Below are positions 1 through 7,671 of a stretch of DNA of 19,311 nucleotides, piece by piece. The notes beneath the pieces are model-generated. The model did no database searches, was not told the DNA's origin, and saw only the letters and a program-made list of their open reading frames with translations. The DNA is from Candidatus Bathyarchaeota archaeon (GTDB lineage: Archaea > Thermoproteota > Bathyarchaeia > Bathyarchaeales > Bathycorpusculaceae): the NCBI GenBank assembly GCA_013330975.1, contig DUHG01000040.1, positions 1 to 19,311 on the forward strand. The letters run 5' to 3'. Within the stretch, counting starts at the first letter, position 1. Every line of letters begins with the position of its first letter. The translations under genes were made by a program, and so were the position numbers.

Positions 1-1107
1 ATGATTGTGTCGCTATCCTACTCTGTAGGAGAACCTGTAATGCGGTCAATGGACGTACTGCCGTTGTTCGGACCTGACTCATTCATCTACGTAGCGTTAA
101 TAACTTTGGTGGGCATGGTCGTCTTCAAGAAGCTACTAGGTCGCAAAGGGAGAAAACCCGTAAACCCAGCTGCTGTGGCCAAGCTCATAGTACTGGGTCT
201 TGTAGGGTTGTTTACATTTTTGATACCGGGTGACCATCTCGTTACTGGCGTATTACAAGTGCCTTCTTTGGCTGGTCCAATCAGTTACGACCTTGTGCCT
301 GGCAACGGTGCTGCAGGATTCGGCTTCTACTTGGTAGGCTGCTTCGCAAATCCCGCTTCGCCTATACCTACAGAAGTGCCTTCACAGACTGACATATTTA
401 ACCTGCTCTTTGTTACAAAGTTCCACGGTTGGGCGGGGGGCGCTTCAAGCATTGCGGTGATCATTGTTGGAATTGCACTGTTCGTTCTGGCGCGTCGATA
501 TATCAAATGGAGAATCACATTGTCATACTTTGCAAGCGTGGCGATAATGGCTGCACTCCTGCACTTTGCTTATCCTGGCGGAGACTTGATTCTTCGACTT
601 GGCTTCGAACTACTCGTTGGCAGCTCAATATTCCTAGCATTCTTCATGGCAACCGATCCGGCAAGCACACCAATGACTTACAAGGGACAGATAATATTTG
701 GACTAGGGTTAGGAGTAATGACAGTGCTAATACAAACCTACATGGGCTTCTTTGGGGGTTCAATTCTAGCGTTGGTAATCATGAACTTGGCTACGCCTTT
801 TATAGACAAAGTCGGTCTTCAGAAACCTTCAACAGAGAAGAAGGAGCCAAAACTTCCAAAAGCCATCCAACAGACTCAAGTCAAAGTTTACGAATGCATG
901 CGTTGTGGTGCATGTTTGCGTGTTTGCTGCCATAAACTCAGTCCAATACTGATCAAAGAAGCATTTGACACGATGAAAGTAGAAGGCCTAGTCAAGCTCA
1001 ACGCTGATTACTGCACAGGTTGTGGGCACTGTAGTTTCGTCTGCCCCGCTAGGTTAGACCTGAAAGGAAGCGTCCTTAGAGCGAAAGCGATGCTGAGAAA
1101 TCAGTAA
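1..1107 (+). CDS. RnfD/NqrB-type membrane subunit fused to an RnfC-like 2x[4Fe-4S] ferredoxin tail (5' end probably outside the window)
   Basis: The membrane part (residues about 1-275) resembles the later helices of RnfD/NqrB, the flavin-bearing subunits of ion-pumping ferredoxin:NAD or NADH:quinone oxidoreductases. It has the NPAA segment after a basic loop (residues 55-58) and the conserved FFMATDPASTPMT stretch (214-226). A linker rich in Lys, Pro and Gln follows, then a soluble two-cluster domain with Cys299, 302, 305, 309 and Cys338, 341, 344, 348, spaced as in the C-terminal part of RnfC. The first cluster ends in CC instead of CP. The S/T-G-A-T motif that carries covalent FMN in RnfD/NqrB is not visible. 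The first codon is ATG at base 1, but RnfD proteins normally have more helices before this point, so this Met is probably internal. Inferred role: passing electrons between a soluble donor and a membrane flavin or quinone site. A standalone non-Rnf electron-transfer protein is possible. Confidence 0.8.
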   Translation: MIVSLSYSVGEPVMRSMDVLPLFGPDSFIYVALITLVGMVVFKKLLGRKGRKPVNPAAVAKLIVLGLVGLFTFLIPGDHLVTGVLQVPSLAGPISYDLVPGNGAAGFGFYLVGCFANPASPIPTEVPSQTDIFNLLFVTKFHGWAGGASSIAVIIVGIALFVLARRYIKWRITLSYFASVAIMAALLHFAYPGGDLILRLGFELLVGSSIFLAFFMATDPASTPMTYKGQIIFGLGLGVMTVLIQTYMGFFGGSILALVIMNLATPFIDKVGLQKPSTEKKEPKLPKAIQQTQVKVYECMRCGACLRVCCHKLSPILIKEAFDTMKVEGLVKLNADYCTGCGHCSFVCPARLDLKGSVLRAKAMLRNQ

Positions 1108-1128
1108 ACTCTCATGCTCAATTCCCCG

Positions 1129-1147
1129 TCTCTTCTTTTTCTTTATT
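1129..1147 (+). terminator. T-rich tract after the RnfD-like fusion gene
   Basis: A pyrimidine-rich stretch with runs of five and three T begins about 20 bases after the stop codon. No stable hairpin precedes it, which fits the T-tract termination described in archaea. Confidence 0.45.
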
Positions 1148-1364
1148 CTAAAAGAATTAGTTCGTTTCCTCTTTAGCTTCATAGGTTATTTCTAAATCTT
1201 CGACTTTTCAAGTTAAACTTCTTTCGGGCAAACGAAATATTTTAGCAGCCAGAATTTTCTAATCTCATGATTTGAAAGGGAATTGGAAACTTCTGACTTT
1301 TATGTTAGATTGTTGAATCTGTTTTCTATTCTCGCTTGAGTTGATCATATTCCGTATCCAAGGA

Positions 1365-1376
1365 TTAAATTTATTA
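1365..1376 (+). promoter_or_regulatory. TATA-like box before the six-helix membrane protein gene
   Basis: TTAAATTTATTA, centred about 42 bases before the proposed TTG start at 1413. An archaeal start site about 25-28 bases downstream would leave a leader of roughly 14 bases containing the purine-rich AAAGGGA at 1400-1406. Confidence 0.4.
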
Positions 1377-1412
1377 ACACGCCCAAACGTAATACTGAAA
1401 AAGGGACGAAAA

Positions 1413-2129
1413 TTGACAGAACCAGAAAAGCTAAAGTTGTCTGAACTACTCTACGGCTTGGTTATTCCATTGATTGTCGGCATAGTAATAATTGCTTTCC
1501 CCGCAGTGCTCCGCCCTGCACTTGATACCTGGTTCCCAGCTGGCAACCCAATAACGGGTGAAGGTGCTTCTGACCTTGCATACATAACAGTTATACTAAC
1601 TCATGGTTTCGCATCGATGATCATATTTGGAATCCCGCTTCTGTTTGGCTTAGTTTGGAACAAATGGGCTGGTGGCGGTGTCGGCTTCATCACGGGCTCT
1701 ATATACTATGTTGCTTTTGCTGCCTACAATACTTGGTGGACCCTCTTGACTTTCGGCAAAAGTGTTGAAATGGGCGGTTTAGGTGCTCAGACGGGCATAG
1801 ATTTTACGGTGAATCTGTTTACAGACCCGAGCTTTATCGGCAACTACATAGTGTGCAGTATTTTGCTTGGCTACATTGTAGGCGCTTTGAACAACAGGTC
1901 AACAAGCTTCAAACGAATGCTAGGCGCAAGTCTCACGGCTACAATCTCTATGGGAGTTATACAGTTTGTTCTAAACATGACTGTAGCAAGTGGTGCATGG
2001 ATGGCACAGGCTAACCCAGGCTTCGCATTATTCACGGTGATGTTACCGATGGTACTCTTGGGCGTGATAGTGCCAATTATTGCCAAAGTGATGAGTTGGT
2101 ACGGATTAGCGCCAATGAGGCAATATTAA
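1413..2129 (+). CDS. Uncharacterised six-helix integral membrane protein
   Basis: I do not recognise a family. With the TTG at 1413 the product is 238 residues. It has six hydrophobic segments near residues 12-34, 57-80, 86-110, 140-160, 168-190 and 204-226, short loops, and a glycine-rich loop around 86-92. There are no Cys pairs, His clusters or catalytic motifs. An in-frame TTG at 1341 would add 24 residues. I prefer 1413 because AAAGGGA lies about six bases before it and a TATA-like box sits just upstream. The gene follows the RnfD-like fusion on the same strand but has its own promoter and follows a terminator, so a shared complex is possible but unproven. Six helices also fit a small transporter subunit such as an ECF S component; this is only a size and topology resemblance. 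Confidence 0.75.
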   Translation: MTEPEKLKLSELLYGLVIPLIVGIVIIAFPAVLRPALDTWFPAGNPITGEGASDLAYITVILTHGFASMIIFGIPLLFGLVWNKWAGGGVGFITGSIYYVAFAAYNTWWTLLTFGKSVEMGGLGAQTGIDFTVNLFTDPSFIGNYIVCSILLGYIVGALNNRSTSFKRMLGASLTATISMGVIQFVLNMTVASGAWMAQANPGFALFTVMLPMVLLGVIVPIIAKVMSWYGLAPMRQY

Positions 2130-2142
2130 AATCACTATCCAA

Positions 2143-2156
2143 TTTTCTTTCTTTTT
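2143..2156 (+). terminator. T-rich tract after the six-helix membrane protein gene
   Basis: TTTTCTTTCTTTTT begins 14 bases after the stop codon with no preceding hairpin, the archaeal terminator form. It lies in the convergent gap before the minus-strand HemW-like gene. Confidence 0.5.
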
Positions 2157-2220
2157 GAATGCCATAGCATAGGCTCACAAATTAGAGTGCCATCACGTTT
2201 CATTAGGAAATAAAGAACAA

Positions 2221-3531
2221 CTATTGCGGTTCAACAGTTGCTGTTGGCGCGAATTCCCAGGCGATATTTCCCTTCCAGATCTCTCCGAGCTTGGTTATCC
2301 TGATCTCTTCATCGTTAATCTCAACCAAGCCTTTTTCTCTGAGCTTTCTAAGTTGGTTCGGAAAGACCTTTTCAGGCGTAGTGCCAAATCTCTGTTTGAA
2401 TTCAATTTTGTCCACAGGTAACCTAAGATATAGACGAGTCATTGTTCTCCTCATCATGTCCTCTGGTGATGACTCTGAAAGCCTGCTGATCGGGAACCTA
2501 CCCGAGTTGACTGATTGCATGTAGACGTCAATATCTTCAATGTTTGAGTACGAGAACCTCTGCAGATAGCCCATGAAACATCCTGCTCCAGTGGTGAGTA
2601 TTCCGCCCCAAGGCCAACCATTAAGGCATGATTCCCTGTAATGCCATTCTACCCTTGAAAAACGGTCATGCCCCACCGCCCTGTAGCCTGTGTCGGTCAA
2701 GACTCTGTAGGCAGTAAGGTAGAGTTGTTTCTCATATTCTGCGTCTCCAGGTTCGGGAACGACGCCTGACTTGATTGCTTTGTCCAGTGCCGTGCCTGGA
2801 TATACTTCCAATGAATATGTGTCAATTTCGACGTCCAATTCTATTGCTTTCTTAAGTGTGGCAGTCCAGCTTTCGATTGTCTGCCCTGGAAGATTATACA
2901 TGAGATCTACACAGACACACATGCCTCGTTTCCTTGCTGTTCTAATCGCCTTTTCGACATCTGCTGCTTTATCAGGAAGACACAAGAGTTTCCTTACATT
3001 ATCGTCAAAGGTTTGGGCTCCCATGTCCATTTGGTAGACGCCATACTCTGCCAGCTTGTCGATCTTCTTGGTGTCAAAACTTTTTGATGATCCTGTGACT
3101 TTTATGAAATATTCTTCGTTAGTTGTGAATCTCTCTTTGCAGAATGATATCAAGTCAATCATTTGCTCTGCAGTCAGGATGCTTGGAGTTCCCCCGCCAA
3201 GTACGATCTCATCGAAAACACTCGTCTTGACATATTTGGTTTGGGCATACATCTCCAATTCCTTTTTGAGGACAGCAAGATACGTTTCTATGTTGGCTTT
3301 GCTTGTTGCCGTTGTAGGGAAATAGCAGAAGGCACAGCGTGAGTCGCAGATGCTAATCCATGGCTGCAGTTCCATGAGCTTTTTTGATTCATTTTCTGTT
3401 GACAAGAAATCCATGTAAGATTTGTAAGTTTCGGGTTGAATGCCAGGGTAGTCTCTGTATGTATATGGCGGCCAGTTTGATCTGGAATCATAGGCTTGAG
3501 ACTTGTCTTGCTCAGGAACTGGAGTTTTCAT
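2221..3531 (-). CDS. HemN/HemW-like radical SAM protein
   Basis: A 436-residue radical SAM protein. CxxxCxxC is at Cys62, 66 and 69, followed by LGGGTPS, the SAM-binding glycine motif typical of the HemN/HemW (coproporphyrinogen oxidase-like) family. The family segment LPGQTIESW, then a YSLEVYPGT segment, and a winged-helix-like C-terminus complete the fold. Family members decarboxylate coproporphyrinogen III anaerobically (HemN), deliver heme (HemW) or open the heme ring (ChuW/HutW). The usual YxHIPFC lead-in to the first Cys is replaced by PWISIC, so the family His before the cluster is a Trp, and about 55 residues precede the cluster. I therefore do not call it HemW or HemN; a distinct archaeal subgroup is likelier. 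The ATG start has GGGGA five bases upstream. It is the last gene of a minus-strand series, 191 bases after the B12 radical SAM gene and with its own TATA-like box. Confidence 0.8.
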   Translation of the reverse strand: MKTPVPEQDKSQAYDSRSNWPPYTYRDYPGIQPETYKSYMDFLSTENESKKLMELQPWISICDSRCAFCYFPTTATSKANIETYLAVLKKELEMYAQTKYVKTSVFDEIVLGGGTPSILTAEQMIDLISFCKERFTTNEEYFIKVTGSSKSFDTKKIDKLAEYGVYQMDMGAQTFDDNVRKLLCLPDKAADVEKAIRTARKRGMCVCVDLMYNLPGQTIESWTATLKKAIELDVEIDTYSLEVYPGTALDKAIKSGVVPEPGDAEYEKQLYLTAYRVLTDTGYRAVGHDRFSRVEWHYRESCLNGWPWGGILTTGAGCFMGYLQRFSYSNIEDIDVYMQSVNSGRFPISRLSESSPEDMMRRTMTRLYLRLPVDKIEFKQRFGTTPEKVFPNQLRKLREKGLVEINDEEIRITKLGEIWKGNIAWEFAPTATVEPQ

Positions 3532-3569
3532 AGTTTTCCCCGCATTTGCAGGCTTGAAAGCGTTTGATG

Positions 3570-3586
3570 GAATAATAAAGTTTCCG
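3570..3586 (-). promoter_or_regulatory. BRE/TATA-like element before the HemW-like gene
   Basis: On the minus strand the sequence reads CGGAAACTTTATTATTC, an A-rich BRE-like stretch followed by a TATA-like TTTATTAT, about 45 bases before the ATG. The expected start site would leave a short leader containing the GGGGA ribosome binding site. Confidence 0.4.
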
Positions 3587-3722
3587 TCAGAACATCTACA
3601 ATCTGCAGAACTATTCTATGACATGGATTTGTTTGGATGACTTTGAAGCGCCAAGGAAAACCACCAGCGCTATTCTCTGAGGCGAGAAGCTTGCAGATGA
3701 TTAGCTTGCTCTAGACTGTCTG

Positions 3723-5168
3723 TCAGAAACTTCGTGCTTTTACTCGCCAGAGCATGTAGTTTAGAGCTGTTCGTGCCATTATTTTGCTGTACAAGTTGCC
3801 TTTAAGATATCCTTTCACAGTTTGGCGATAAACGTATGAGAGCGAGTAGAATTTGTCGTAGAACTCTTTCCTCATTTTGCTGATATCTTCCGATGGCAAG
3901 TTAGGGTCTTCGAATATTGGGTTCATCGTGTTGTACAGTTTCCAGTCGTCCAACATCTTCCATCCAAGGTTTTCCACCAATGCTCTCAGTTCCGTCCCTG
4001 GGTAGGGTGTGGCCATGCACAACCAAACGTCATCAGGTTCTGCTTTGTGAACAAGATCGAGTGTTTCTTTAAGCGTTTCCTTGGTTTCCCCTGGATATCC
4101 AAGGATGACGGACATTGTCACAAATATGCCCTCATCTTTAGCCCACCTAATGGCGTTCTCACACTGTTCAGTCGAAACCCTCTTCTTCAAAGAGTCTCGT
4201 ATCCTTTGGCAGCCTGATTCAACTCCGAAACATATTTCGTTGCAGTGTGCTTTCTTCATTTTTGCCAAAACTTCCTTTGTCACGGTGTCTGCTCTAGTCC
4301 CGCACCCCCAAGGAAGAACGATCCTTCTTTCAGCAATTCCATCGCAGATTTCCGTTATTCTCTTCCTGTCAAAAGCCAGTGTGTCATCATGAAACGATAG
4401 ACCCTCTGCTCCATGCTCATCTCTTAACCACTCAAGCTCGTCGAGCACATTTTTTGGGCTTCTTCCTCTAAACCTTGCCCCGAACATCTGAGACGCTACG
4501 CAGAAAGAACACTGGAAGGGGCATCCCCTGCTAGTCATTATCGGCATCAGCTTCTTACCCGCTATCCTGTACTTGTCGACAGGGATGAGGTGATAGGCTG
4601 GGCGAGGCAGAGAATCAAGATCTTGGATGAAAGGTCTATCAGCCGTTCTAAGGGTTTGACCGTTTCTTCTGAAGGTAATTCCTTTAACGGTCCCCAGTTT
4701 CCGCTCATCATCCAGTTTGGCGAGTTCCAGCAGTGTTTCTTCTCCTTCACCTCTAACGATTAGATCTACAGCAGTCTCTTCCACAAGAGTTTCTTCGTCC
4801 ATGAATGTGACGTGAGGTCCACCCATAATGATTTTTGCGTTTGGACAGGCTTCATCTGAAACAACAGCTGACCTTAGGGCTGATTCACATGTTGGCGTCA
4901 TTGAAGTAATGCCCACTAATTTAGGCTGGAAGTTCGCCAGCTCTGATTTCAATTTCTCGTGATCAATCTTGCAGACTGGGCAATCAAAAACTCTAACTTC
5001 AAAATTGTTCTGTTCGAGGATGGCAGCCATATACGCCAAACCAAGGGGAGGAAAACCTGGGTGATGAGCTACGCCTTCCAAGAGTGGAGTATTTACGAGT
5101 GCAATCCTGCTATTTGTTTTCTCTGTCGCTTCTGTTCCCCCCTCTTGTTGGCTTAGGTCCTTAACCAT
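3723..5168 (-). CDS. B12-binding-domain radical SAM protein (paralogue 1)
   Basis: 481 residues in the two-domain layout of BchE/HpnP-type class B radical SAM enzymes. Residues about 20-135 form a B12-binding-type Rossmann domain with LVNTP, PPLGLAYMAAILE and GGPHVT segments; the DxHxxG motif of base-off/His-on proteins is absent, as in many class B enzymes. The radical SAM core has Cys216, 220 and 223 in the context SRGCPFQCSFC. The C-terminal segment after PYPGTEL and the helical tail match its paralogue at 12270-13724 throughout. Class B enzymes methylate unreactive carbon or phosphorus, or form C-C bonds and rings, on lipids, tetrapyrroles and peptides; the substrate here is unknown. No clear ribosome binding site precedes the ATG, and about 18 extra residues come before the conserved start seen in the paralogue. 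A GAGGGGGGA at codons 9-11 has no good start codon after it, so I kept the ATG. Confidence 0.85.
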   Translation of the reverse strand: MVKDLSQQEGGTEATEKTNSRIALVNTPLLEGVAHHPGFPPLGLAYMAAILEQNNFEVRVFDCPVCKIDHEKLKSELANFQPKLVGITSMTPTCESALRSAVVSDEACPNAKIIMGGPHVTFMDEETLVEETAVDLIVRGEGEETLLELAKLDDERKLGTVKGITFRRNGQTLRTADRPFIQDLDSLPRPAYHLIPVDKYRIAGKKLMPIMTSRGCPFQCSFCVASQMFGARFRGRSPKNVLDELEWLRDEHGAEGLSFHDDTLAFDRKRITEICDGIAERRIVLPWGCGTRADTVTKEVLAKMKKAHCNEICFGVESGCQRIRDSLKKRVSTEQCENAIRWAKDEGIFVTMSVILGYPGETKETLKETLDLVHKAEPDDVWLCMATPYPGTELRALVENLGWKMLDDWKLYNTMNPIFEDPNLPSEDISKMRKEFYDKFYSLSYVYRQTVKGYLKGNLYSKIMARTALNYMLWRVKARSF

Positions 5169-5274
5169 TCGCGATTAGGATGGTCGCAAATATGATCGGA
5201 CACTTCAATTCTTTTGTAGCTAATAAGGTTTGACTAGAATCTCCAAAATATGGATTTCATAATCGTTTTTCAAT

Positions 5275-7539
5275 TCAAGTTCTCTTTCTTCTTCGTACTA
5301 GTAGAACCGCCAAAAATATCACGCTCAAAATCGATGCTGCGAGCAAGATGGCTATAGTCAAATGTTCTGCAACTCCATCTTCTTCATTGGAATTAGGGGC
5401 TCCAAAAGCGTACATAGAATGGTCGTAGGAGCCAACATAGACAATCCCTCTGGCTATGGACGGCGAGGAAACAACCATGTCGCCTGTTTGATAACTCCAG
5501 ATAGGATTGCCGGTTGAAGCATCTAATGCATAAAGTTTGCCATCGTACGAACCAACATAAATTACGTCTTCTGCGATAGCTGGAGAAGAAACTACGTCTC
5601 CACCTGCTGCAAAATTCCAAATAAGACTGCCCGACTTGGTTTCTAAAGCGTAAACTCTGTCGTCACCTGAACCTATGAAAAGGTGATCCTTCAGGATTGC
5701 AGCTGAAGATGAGATTTCTCCTCCTGTTTCAAAGGTCCAAATCATGGTGCCGTTTTCTGCATTGAGAGCATAGACTCTATTGTCATATGATCCTATGTAT
5801 ACAACATCATTATCTACAGTTGGAGAGGATATGACCATTCCTTCAGTCTCAAATTGCCAGACTAAGGTCCCGTTAGAAGCGTTCAACGCGTAAACGTTAT
5901 TGTCCAAGGAGCCTATGAATACAGTGTTTTTCGCCACTGCTGGTGAAGACATAACAATCATGTCGTCCGCACCGAAATCCCAAAGTTTATTGCCTGTTGA
6001 GGCGTTCAATGCGTAAATTTTGTGGTCTTCGGAGCCTACATACACAACGCCTTGGGTTACAGAGGGAGACGAGACAACCGCGAACCCAGTTGTGAAGTTC
6101 CAGAGTTGCTTTCCCGAAGTCGCGTCGAGTGAGTAGACTCTTCCATCATATGAGCCAACGTACACAGAGCCATCCTTCACCGCGGGGGATGACAGCATTA
6201 CCATGTCTTCTGTTCTGTAACTCCAAATTGGCTTGTTGTGCAGCTCCCAATCAAATCCAGCCATGCCAATCGAGGCGTTCAAGGCATAGAGCCTTCCGTC
6301 ATAAGATCCAAAGTAGACATAGTCATCAACTATTGATGGAGAAGAATCCACTATCCCGCCGGTTGCATATTCCCAAATCAATTCCCCGTTTAACGCGTGC
6401 AAAGCGTAAAGTCTGCCATCCCACGATCCAGCATAAACCAAGTTCATCGCCACGGCTGGTCGCGAAATCACAATATCTCCAGTTTTGTATTTCCACTTCA
6501 GCTTTCCGTCAGATGCGGCAAGCGCGTAAACACTCCCGTCTGATGACCCTATGTACAATGTATCTCCAGTCACCGTTGGAGAAGAAGCTATTCCAGCATT
6601 AGTGGTGTAGCTCCATACCTGCTCTCCAGTTGTTGCATTCAAAGCATATACCTTTGTGTCAATAGATCCGAAGTAGACAATGCCCTCTGAGACGGTTGGC
6701 GAGGACATCACATCTCCGGCTGTCGTGAAGTTCCATGCCATTTCGCCAGTATCGGAGTCCAAGGCGTATAGTTTGTCGTCCAACGACCCGAAGTAAACCA
6801 AACCTTGTGAGACTGCAGGGGAAGAGATCACATCATCGTTCGTCTCGTAGCTCCAAACCAGCTGTCCATCAGTAGCATCCAAAGCGTATGTCCTGTTGTC
6901 CAACGATCCTATGTAGATTTTACCGCGTGCGACTGCTGGTGATGAGAGCATAATTTGGCCATCGGTGGAATAACTCCATATCTTCTCACCAGAAGAAGCG
7001 TTGAATGCATAGACCTTGCCGTCCTCTGATCCCACATAAACTACGCCCTCAGAGACAGCGGGGTCTGAATCTACATAATATCCAGTTGTATAGTTCCATA
7101 GAAGTTCGCCGTTTGAAGCGTCCAAGGCATAAAGATTGAAATCTTCTGAGCCTATGTAGAGCACTCCATTCTCGACGGCAGGTCTTGAAACAATTATGCC
7201 ATCTGTAGTGAAATTCCACTTCATCATGCCACTCGAAGTCTCAAATGCATAGACTCTCTGATCATAGGAACCCACGTAGATGATGTTGCCTGCAGCAGTT
7301 GGGGATCCAACCTGTCCGCCTGTGTTAAACTTCCAAAGCGTTTGATTGGTCCGCGGGGCTATTGTGCCTGATGCCCCTTTATGTTCTAGGTCATGGCGAA
7401 ACATCGGCCACCAATCTTCGATTGACTTTGAACAGTTAGTTATGATGAGGGAACCCGCAATGAGAAAACATAATGTGATTGGGATAAAGAGACCCAATAC
7501 AGTGATAGTTTTTGAATTCATCATTTTGCTGCGGCTCAA
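5275..7539 (-). CDS. Membrane-anchored 16-blade PQQ-like beta-propeller surface protein
   Basis: A 754-residue secreted protein. An N-terminal hydrophobic segment (residues about 11-32) is a signal or anchor. The entry motif WWPMFRHD (43-50) is common in archaeal PQQ-like propellers. Fifteen full repeats of about 40 residues (YALNASTG-x-W-...-SSPAV-...-VYVGSxDG) plus one split repeat follow. The N-terminal half-blade (from LWKF) and the C-terminal SMYAF strand would close the ring. A short extra segment, GMAGFDWELHNK (about 425-436), lies between the eighth and ninth units. A C-terminal helix (728-748) and RRRKR anchor it with a short cytoplasmic tail. I count 14 N-x-S/T sequons, mostly at fixed strand positions, suggesting heavy glycosylation. 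No dehydrogenase-type PQQ or calcium site is evident, so a binding or scaffold role is more likely than catalysis. The TTG at 7539 opens the frame, but ATG at 7524, five codons later, is an equally good start; neither has a clear ribosome binding site. Confidence 0.85.
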   Translation of the reverse strand: MSRSKMMNSKTITVLGLFIPITLCFLIAGSLIITNCSKSIEDWWPMFRHDLEHKGASGTIAPRTNQTLWKFNTGGQVGSPTAAGNIIYVGSYDQRVYAFETSSGMMKWNFTTDGIIVSRPAVENGVLYIGSEDFNLYALDASNGELLWNYTTGYYVDSDPAVSEGVVYVGSEDGKVYAFNASSGEKIWSYSTDGQIMLSSPAVARGKIYIGSLDNRTYALDATDGQLVWSYETNDDVISSPAVSQGLVYFGSLDDKLYALDSDTGEMAWNFTTAGDVMSSPTVSEGIVYFGSIDTKVYALNATTGEQVWSYTTNAGIASSPTVTGDTLYIGSSDGSVYALAASDGKLKWKYKTGDIVISRPAVAMNLVYAGSWDGRLYALHALNGELIWEYATGGIVDSSPSIVDDYVYFGSYDGRLYALNASIGMAGFDWELHNKPIWSYRTEDMVMLSSPAVKDGSVYVGSYDGRVYSLDATSGKQLWNFTTGFAVVSSPSVTQGVVYVGSEDHKIYALNASTGNKLWDFGADDMIVMSSPAVAKNTVFIGSLDNNVYALNASNGTLVWQFETEGMVISSPTVDNDVVYIGSYDNRVYALNAENGTMIWTFETGGEISSSAAILKDHLFIGSGDDRVYALETKSGSLIWNFAAGGDVVSSPAIAEDVIYVGSYDGKLYALDASTGNPIWSYQTGDMVVSSPSIARGIVYVGSYDHSMYAFGAPNSNEEDGVAEHLTIAILLAASILSVIFLAVLLVRRRKRT
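5395..7344 (-). repeat. Tandem propeller-blade repeats within the surface protein gene
   Basis: Sixteen degenerate units of about 120 bases each encode the blades. Conservation is clear in protein (YAL, W, SSPAV, VY.GS.D) but weaker in DNA, so the array is old and not a recent slippage expansion. Blades 2-4 resemble blades 10-12 specifically, including a one-residue-longer blade at positions 3 and 11, which gives an eight-blade higher-order period. Confidence 0.8.
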
Positions 7540-7671
7540 TCTAACAACTCATGGTAGCCATCCAAAAATGGAAGTCTCTCCACTTTCAATTGACTCCAAG
7601 ATTTGATAAAAATATTCTGCTTGTACTCTCGTCATCTCAAAAGACATTTGAGAATATCTTGTTGTGATAAA

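Larger units (their letters stand above)
1108..1412. other. Intergenic region of 305 bases
   Basis: AT-rich spacer without a convincing coding frame or RNA gene. It holds the T-rich terminator of the upstream gene at its left end and a TATA-like promoter for the next gene at its right end. The TTG at 1341 is in frame with the next gene but lies upstream of the TATA-like box, so I read it as non-coding. I see nothing else between about 1150 and 1360. Confidence 0.6.

Noticed and set aside
429..935. Open frame of 168 codons overlapping the RnfD-like gene in another frame
   Set aside because: The overlapping frame has clear RnfD and iron-sulfur motifs; this one has no recognisable features and no ribosome binding site.
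1341..1412. N-terminal extension of the six-helix protein from TTG at 1341
   Set aside because: The TATA-like box at 1365-1376 and the AAAGGGA at 1400-1406 point to the TTG at 1413; the extension is not hydrophobic-signal-like.
3723..5168. Naming the B12 radical SAM proteins grsA or grsB (GDGT ring synthases)
   Set aside because: The domain layout fits, but class B enzymes with very different substrates share it; without an alignment the assignment would be a guess.
6129..6602. Open frame of 157 codons on the plus strand inside the 16-blade propeller gene
   Set aside because: It lies antisense to the repeats, has low-complexity Ser/His/Gln/Arg composition and no start signal; the open frame is a by-product of repeated codon patterns.
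5275..7539. A true PQQ-dependent alcohol or glucose dehydrogenase
   Set aside because: Only blade repeats are seen; no catalytic Asp/Glu context or disulfide-ring features, no PQQ biosynthesis genes, and 16 blades in place of eight.
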